Position numbers and translations under genes: made by a program | Notes under the pieces: generated by a model | The model's database searches: none | Told to the model about the DNA's origin: nothing | What the model saw: the letters and a program-made list of their open reading frames with translations, nothing else | Assembly (NCBI GenBank): GCA_000697355.1 | Contig: JNEN01001220.1 | Coordinates: 62,001-126,000 of the forward strand | Direction of reading: 5' to 3' | From: Syncephalastrum monosporum B8922 | Taxonomy: Eukaryota > Mucoromycota > Mucoromycetes > Mucorales > Syncephalastraceae | Length of the DNA stretch: 64,000 nt | In this document: piece by piece, positions 60,022 through 64,000 of the stretch | Layout: each line of letters begins with the position of its first letter | Numbering within the stretch: the stretch's first letter is position 1

Positions 60022-63000
60022 TCATGAAAACGGCGTCATAGGGTTGCTATCAGGTGAAAGTATATTCTCTTCCGTGACGCTGCGTACCAGACTGCTCGCG
60101 CTGCTACGCCTGCTCAGGCTACCAGAGGTCATACCATTAAGGGCAAAATCATGAGAAAAGACCGGAGGCGCGGCATTATGGCTGAACCGTTGGACGGGTG
60201 AAAACCTGGGTGACGAAGAGGAGACGTCGTCGGAAAAGTAGTCGAGGCCATTGGGATTCGTCCCCAGAACAAGGCTGTTGCGAATGCTACGTACCAGCGG
60301 CGGATCGGTATCATCACCAGATATGACAGAGTTCTCCAGGCTGCGAGGCGGACGTATATCGTCTTGTGGGTCACGGTTCGCTTTCTCGCATGTCTCGAGA
60401 AAGTCAGTGATCCATGGGTGCGAGAGGAGCTCCTGCGCGGTGGGACGCTTGGATGAATTTCGTGTAAAGCATTTCTTAAGGAAATCTATGCCGGTGCTCG
60501 ACAGCTGGGATGGATCAGGCAGAGGTGGGTGGCCAGTAACAACGTGATACATGACAGACCATTCGTTCTCCAGCGTACTCCAAGGTCGGCGTCCTGTCGC
60601 CATCTGGACGATGCAACATGCGAGGGACCAAATATCCATTGATCCTTTTCGTCCCGTATCACCGCCCGTGATAACCTCAGGGGCCTGTATTCCACGAGTA
60701 CAACCTGTCAGAGGCTATATAATCATAACTCGTCCTCTTACCATGTACATGGGCGTACCCGCCAAGCTGTTCAGGTTCATATTCATGGTAGTTCTTCCCA
60801 TTGTTTTCTGTCCCTTGGCAAGGATCTTTGCCGCTCCAAAATCAGACAATTTGGGATGTCCCTGATAATCCAGCAAGATATCTGCACCGTTACAGAAAAA
60901 TCAGCGCCTTCGTTCGACAATAATACACAACTTACTGTCTGGTTTGATATCGCGATGAACGACATTATTTTCATGAAGGTAGGCAAGTCCTTTGAGCAGT
61001 TGATAGGCATAATTAACGATGTAGAACTCATCCTCAATACGACCACCATGTTCTAATAGCTGTCTCTTATACACATCTTCTTCAAGGGCAAGCACGTTGC
61101 TACCACGGGTCATGAGATGACCGAACTCCAGTGCTGCTACTGCCCACCGGAATGTCTTGCGGTCAGTTGGGATGCACTCGTCTGTAATAAAGCTAATCCA
61201 GTCGATTGCCAGACGCACGAGCTTAAGATCAAGCTGCGCTCGTGCGGGAAACTCGAGAAAACGAGCGGTGCGGACGCCAAAATCACTTGCAAAGCTAAAA
61301 CATTCTTCAATGAGCTCTTGACACGCTTGGCTGTAGAGTGTCTGTTTTCGAATAATATTGACGCTGGAAATGACATAGTCGGCGAGTCGAAAGATAGTTC
61401 CTTTGATTCGCAAGAGTTCTTTGTTGACCTTGGGAATATTTGCACGATGCTCTTGTACGACCTCAATCCCTGAAGGCGCATGAAGTTGTGCCTTGATAGC
61501 ATGGAGGCGTTTAGAGTCGTTGATACTGAATATGAGGCGGATACGACGCGAACGAATTCCCAAATTGACGTAAGGGAGGGGTACCTCGACAGCCATACCG
61601 GGCCATACCATATCTTGCCATGGTGAAACGAGAAGAACATAGTCGTCCAGGTGCTCGCTTACAGGCGTGCCTGGGGTTTGGGGCAAATTGGCGTCGTTTT
61701 GGAAGGATTGTTTGATTAGGTTTGTGATCGTTTCTTCTCTTCGATAGAGAGATGGGGACGCGATCATGTAGCAACGGTCTTCTTCAAAAGCGCCTGTGTA
61801 CACCAGAAAGTGGCCGGTCTCTGCCAAACGCTGCATGAACAGGTCCAGGCTATCGTCCTCCGCGATGGCGTACTCAATTGCATTTTCAAACTGCAAAATG
61901 AAGAATCTAAAAGCCATGTCAGACAAGGAAACTGTGTATGGATGATAACACTAACTTTGAGAATTGAAAGAGCTTACGAGCCCGCATGCGCACATTGTGA
62001 AGGAGTTGCGTGTATTTAAACTCGATGGCTTCATTGTCTTCTTCTTGAGGTAATGTCTCCAAACTTGTAGTATAATCTTGGATAAGGTTGGAGAGGAGAC
62101 GATTGGTAAACTGGCTATGTACATGTAAAAAGGTACAAGTGAGTATTAAGTACATGGGCGTTGTCAATGCATACCAAAACTGTTCGGCACATTCCCATTC
62201 AACCATATCAACGGCCTGGCACACGGTTGATTTGAGAAATTCCCACTCCTTTTCCATGACCTCGCACTCGCGTAGGGTATTGTCTTTTTCGTTATTAAGC
62301 TTCCAAGCAACGAGCTTGAAATAAGAACGCACGGATTCTACTAGAGCAGAGTCGTAATTTGTATCAATAAAGGCGTCGTCCTGGAGGTCCCAACCAGGAG
62401 CAGGGTGAGCGAGTTCTTCGTATTGCAGCTTAACACGGCAGGCCAGGGTAAGCAGCCCGCGATAGTCTTCCATCATGGTATCGACCATGGGTTTGGGTGC
62501 TTCATCGATACGGTCTCTGTATTCAAGACGCAGCTTGAGAGCCTCTTCAACAAGTGAGGTCGGAAAGGAGGCGAGGCGGCGCAGCTGAGCGATAAAGGAA
62601 GGAAGACCGATTTCGGCAAATATAGAGTTATTGTGGATCATGGTTTGCTTTGCCTTGACAAGGAGGGAGTGAAGAGCAGAAAGGGTGCGCTTGTCGAAGG
62701 TGTCCTGGAGGGCGGACTCCTTGAGGATGCGTTCGACAAAGGAAGGGTCATTTGCGCTGGCTGTCGCGGTCGTGTGGTGCTGGCGGTGAGCGATTTGCAG
62801 ATCTTCGGAGCCGGTCCAGTCCTGCAGGATTTTATTTTGCATGTGCAAGCTACGCGTGACGGTGCACCATGCATTGAGAGCATCCAATCGCTGCTGGATA
62901 GCCGGTGCGGCATAGGCCGGATAGGCTTGAATCATGTCGGCCCGTGTCGAGTAGAGAGACTCGACACGATCGACCGTCTTGAGAACCTCTGCGACCTGGT

Positions 63001-63754
63001 CAAGCGCTGTCATACCCAGGCTGGGATCGATGCGAAACTCCATCAACAGAGTCAGCACTTCGTTCACTTCGTGTCTGGCCTCCTCCAGACACTTCTTCTC
63101 CTGCTCAATCGTTCGTCCGCGCAGCAAGGCTCGGAGCGATACCCAGATATCTTCGATAGGCTGCTTTTGCTGCAATTTCAGTTGGTCCGTGCTGAGAAGC
63201 CGTTTCTTTTCGGACTTGATCACTTCTCCCATGAGCACCGACTGTAGCATTTGCTGCCATTCCAAACGCTCGTGGCTGACTTCGGGTGGCAGGCTGGCTG
63301 GCGTCTGCCCTTTGACGGTGCCGTGGTGATTGTGATTGGAATTGTGGAGGTGATGGTGGCGCGAGTGGCGCCTGGGGCTATGGTTGTAGAAGAGCTGTGC
63401 AGCTTCGTCGTCTGACTCGCTGTTGCCCGGGCTGTCGTCGTACTCAAAGTCGCTGCTCGTGCTTTCCTCGTCATCCTCGTCGTCCTCGTCGTCTTCTTCT
63501 TTATTGGGCCCGTAGTCGACCATGATGCGGTAGGCAGACCAGCCGTGTTTTCTATCTTTATGCAGTCGCGAGAAAGGGTGGAGCGCTGACAGTGTGTCCG
63601 GACTGTGTGTATCTCGGGCAGGAGCGGTGCCAGAGCTTGGCGCAGCTCCGGTGGCGACCACGTCTTCGTTTGGAGGCGGATGCAGTACGTCTTCATTCGG
63701 TGGGAATAGACCTTCTATCTCCGGTTCCCAGCGTACTTTTCGTGGTCCGGTCAT
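60022..63754 (-). CDS. SSK2: Ssk2/Wis4-type MAPKKK of the stress pathway, kinase N-lobe missing in this assembly
   Basis: Five exons as assembled: 63754-62175, 62114-61956, 61906-60936, 60881-60742 and 60684-60022, encoding 1,170 residues. The first 850 residues match the Ssk2/Wis4/MEKK4 regulatory region, ending WAVAALEFGHLMTRGSNVLA. The kinase C-lobe is clear: HENNVVHRDIKPDN, LSDFGAAK, LAGTPMYMAPEV and GSMDIWSLACCIVQMATGRR. Between these, the glycine loop, ATP lysine and helix C Glu are absent, so the sequence jumps from ALEE to LLEHGGRIEDE. An exact 19-bp Tn5 mosaic end (61060-61078) sits at the junction and happens to keep frame. Family members have about 1,400-1,580 residues. I infer a collapsed assembly rather than a natural truncation. 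The intact protein would activate the Pbs2/Wis1 MAPKK in osmotic and oxidative stress. Confidence 0.93.
61060..61078 (+). other. Exact Tn5 mosaic end / Nextera adapter sequence
   Basis: The 19 bases CTGTCTCTTATACACATCT match the Tn5 transposase mosaic end used in Nextera libraries. On the coding strand of the MAPKKK gene it supplies the codons for DVYKRQ between the regulatory region and the truncated kinase domain. A chance exact 19-mer match is very unlikely. Confidence 0.93.
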
Positions 63755-64000
63755 AGGAAACGGCGAAGCAAAGATTTGGTGCGAGAGGAAGGAAAAGGAA
63801 GAGACAGAGGGATAGAAAGAGGGAAAGCTATGTGTGTATCAAGATTTGGGGTGCACAGGACACATTGGGAAGATTGTTGAAAAGCTTGTCCCACATGATT
63901 CGACCCACTCAAGGTCCCATTCCACCGAAACATGTGTCCCTTCCTCCTGGGGCCCTTTTTGTTTCTCCCACCTCAAATTTTTGTTGACACTTGTCACTTT

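Noticed and set aside
60022..63754. A natural kinase-dead MAPKKK as a new signalling component
   Set aside because: The deletion coincides exactly with a Tn5 mosaic end, so an assembly artefact is the better explanation until reads show otherwise.

Overview
This window is nuclear DNA from a fungus, most likely an early-diverging filamentous lineage (Mucoromycota, probably Mucorales). The evidence is a set of fungal families (Chs7, Kch1, Dad4, SAPS, a group X hybrid histidine kinase, an Ssk2/Wis4-type MAPKKK), very intron-dense genes with short introns (mostly 40-85 nt), and XPD and CHID1 proteins close to animal length. I could not assign genus or species. I rebuilt twenty gene models, one cut by the left edge, by joining exons through splice sites. 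In every model each junction keeps frame and family alignment. About 146 introns are inferred; all are GT-AG except two GC-AG.

Layout. 1-336 (+) is the 3' end of a small protein gene whose paralogue lies at 15457-15799 (-). 2446-5963 (+) is a PP6/SIT4-associated SAPS protein. 6282-8337 (-) is an AVT1-like amino acid transporter. 10606-12081 (+) is an Atf1-type bZIP factor. 12666-14587 (-) is ALG6. 17284-18599 (+) is a Kch1-like K+ transporter and converges on 18790-21953 (-), RAD3/XPD. 22944-24706 (-) is an ASH1-type SET methyltransferase. 25003-26125 (-) is CHS7. 27506-35475 (+) is a very large hybrid histidine kinase. 35781-37354 (-) is an unassigned protein kinase. 37739-44124 (-) is VPS15 with 33 exons. 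44475-45333 (-) is transgelin/SCP1, 45837-46238 (-) is DAD4, and 46491-48861 (-) is a DHX33-like helicase. 51344-53489 (-) is a divergent hexokinase. 54196-56149 (-) is a CUE-domain protein, 56329-57293 (-) is a syntaxin-6/Tlg1 SNARE, 57565-59298 (+) is a CHID1-like GH18 protein, and 60022-63754 (-) is an Ssk2/Wis4-type MAPKKK.

Functional themes. Three tiers of the stress-activated MAPK pathway (sensor kinase, MAPKKK, Atf1-type factor) lie in this 64 kb but are not adjacent. Several genes serve membrane traffic and the cell wall (VPS15, Tlg1, CHS7, AVT1, ALG6). None forms an operon-like unit. I see no mobile element, CRISPR array, rRNA or recognisable tRNA.

The two observations that most deserve follow-up are these. 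First, an exact 19-bp Tn5 mosaic end (Nextera adapter) sits in the MAPKKK gene at the point where the kinase N-lobe is missing, which points to an assembly artefact rather than biology. Second, the paralogous small-protein pair, one with a His/Asp-rich 18-bp repeat expansion, is a family I do not recognise.
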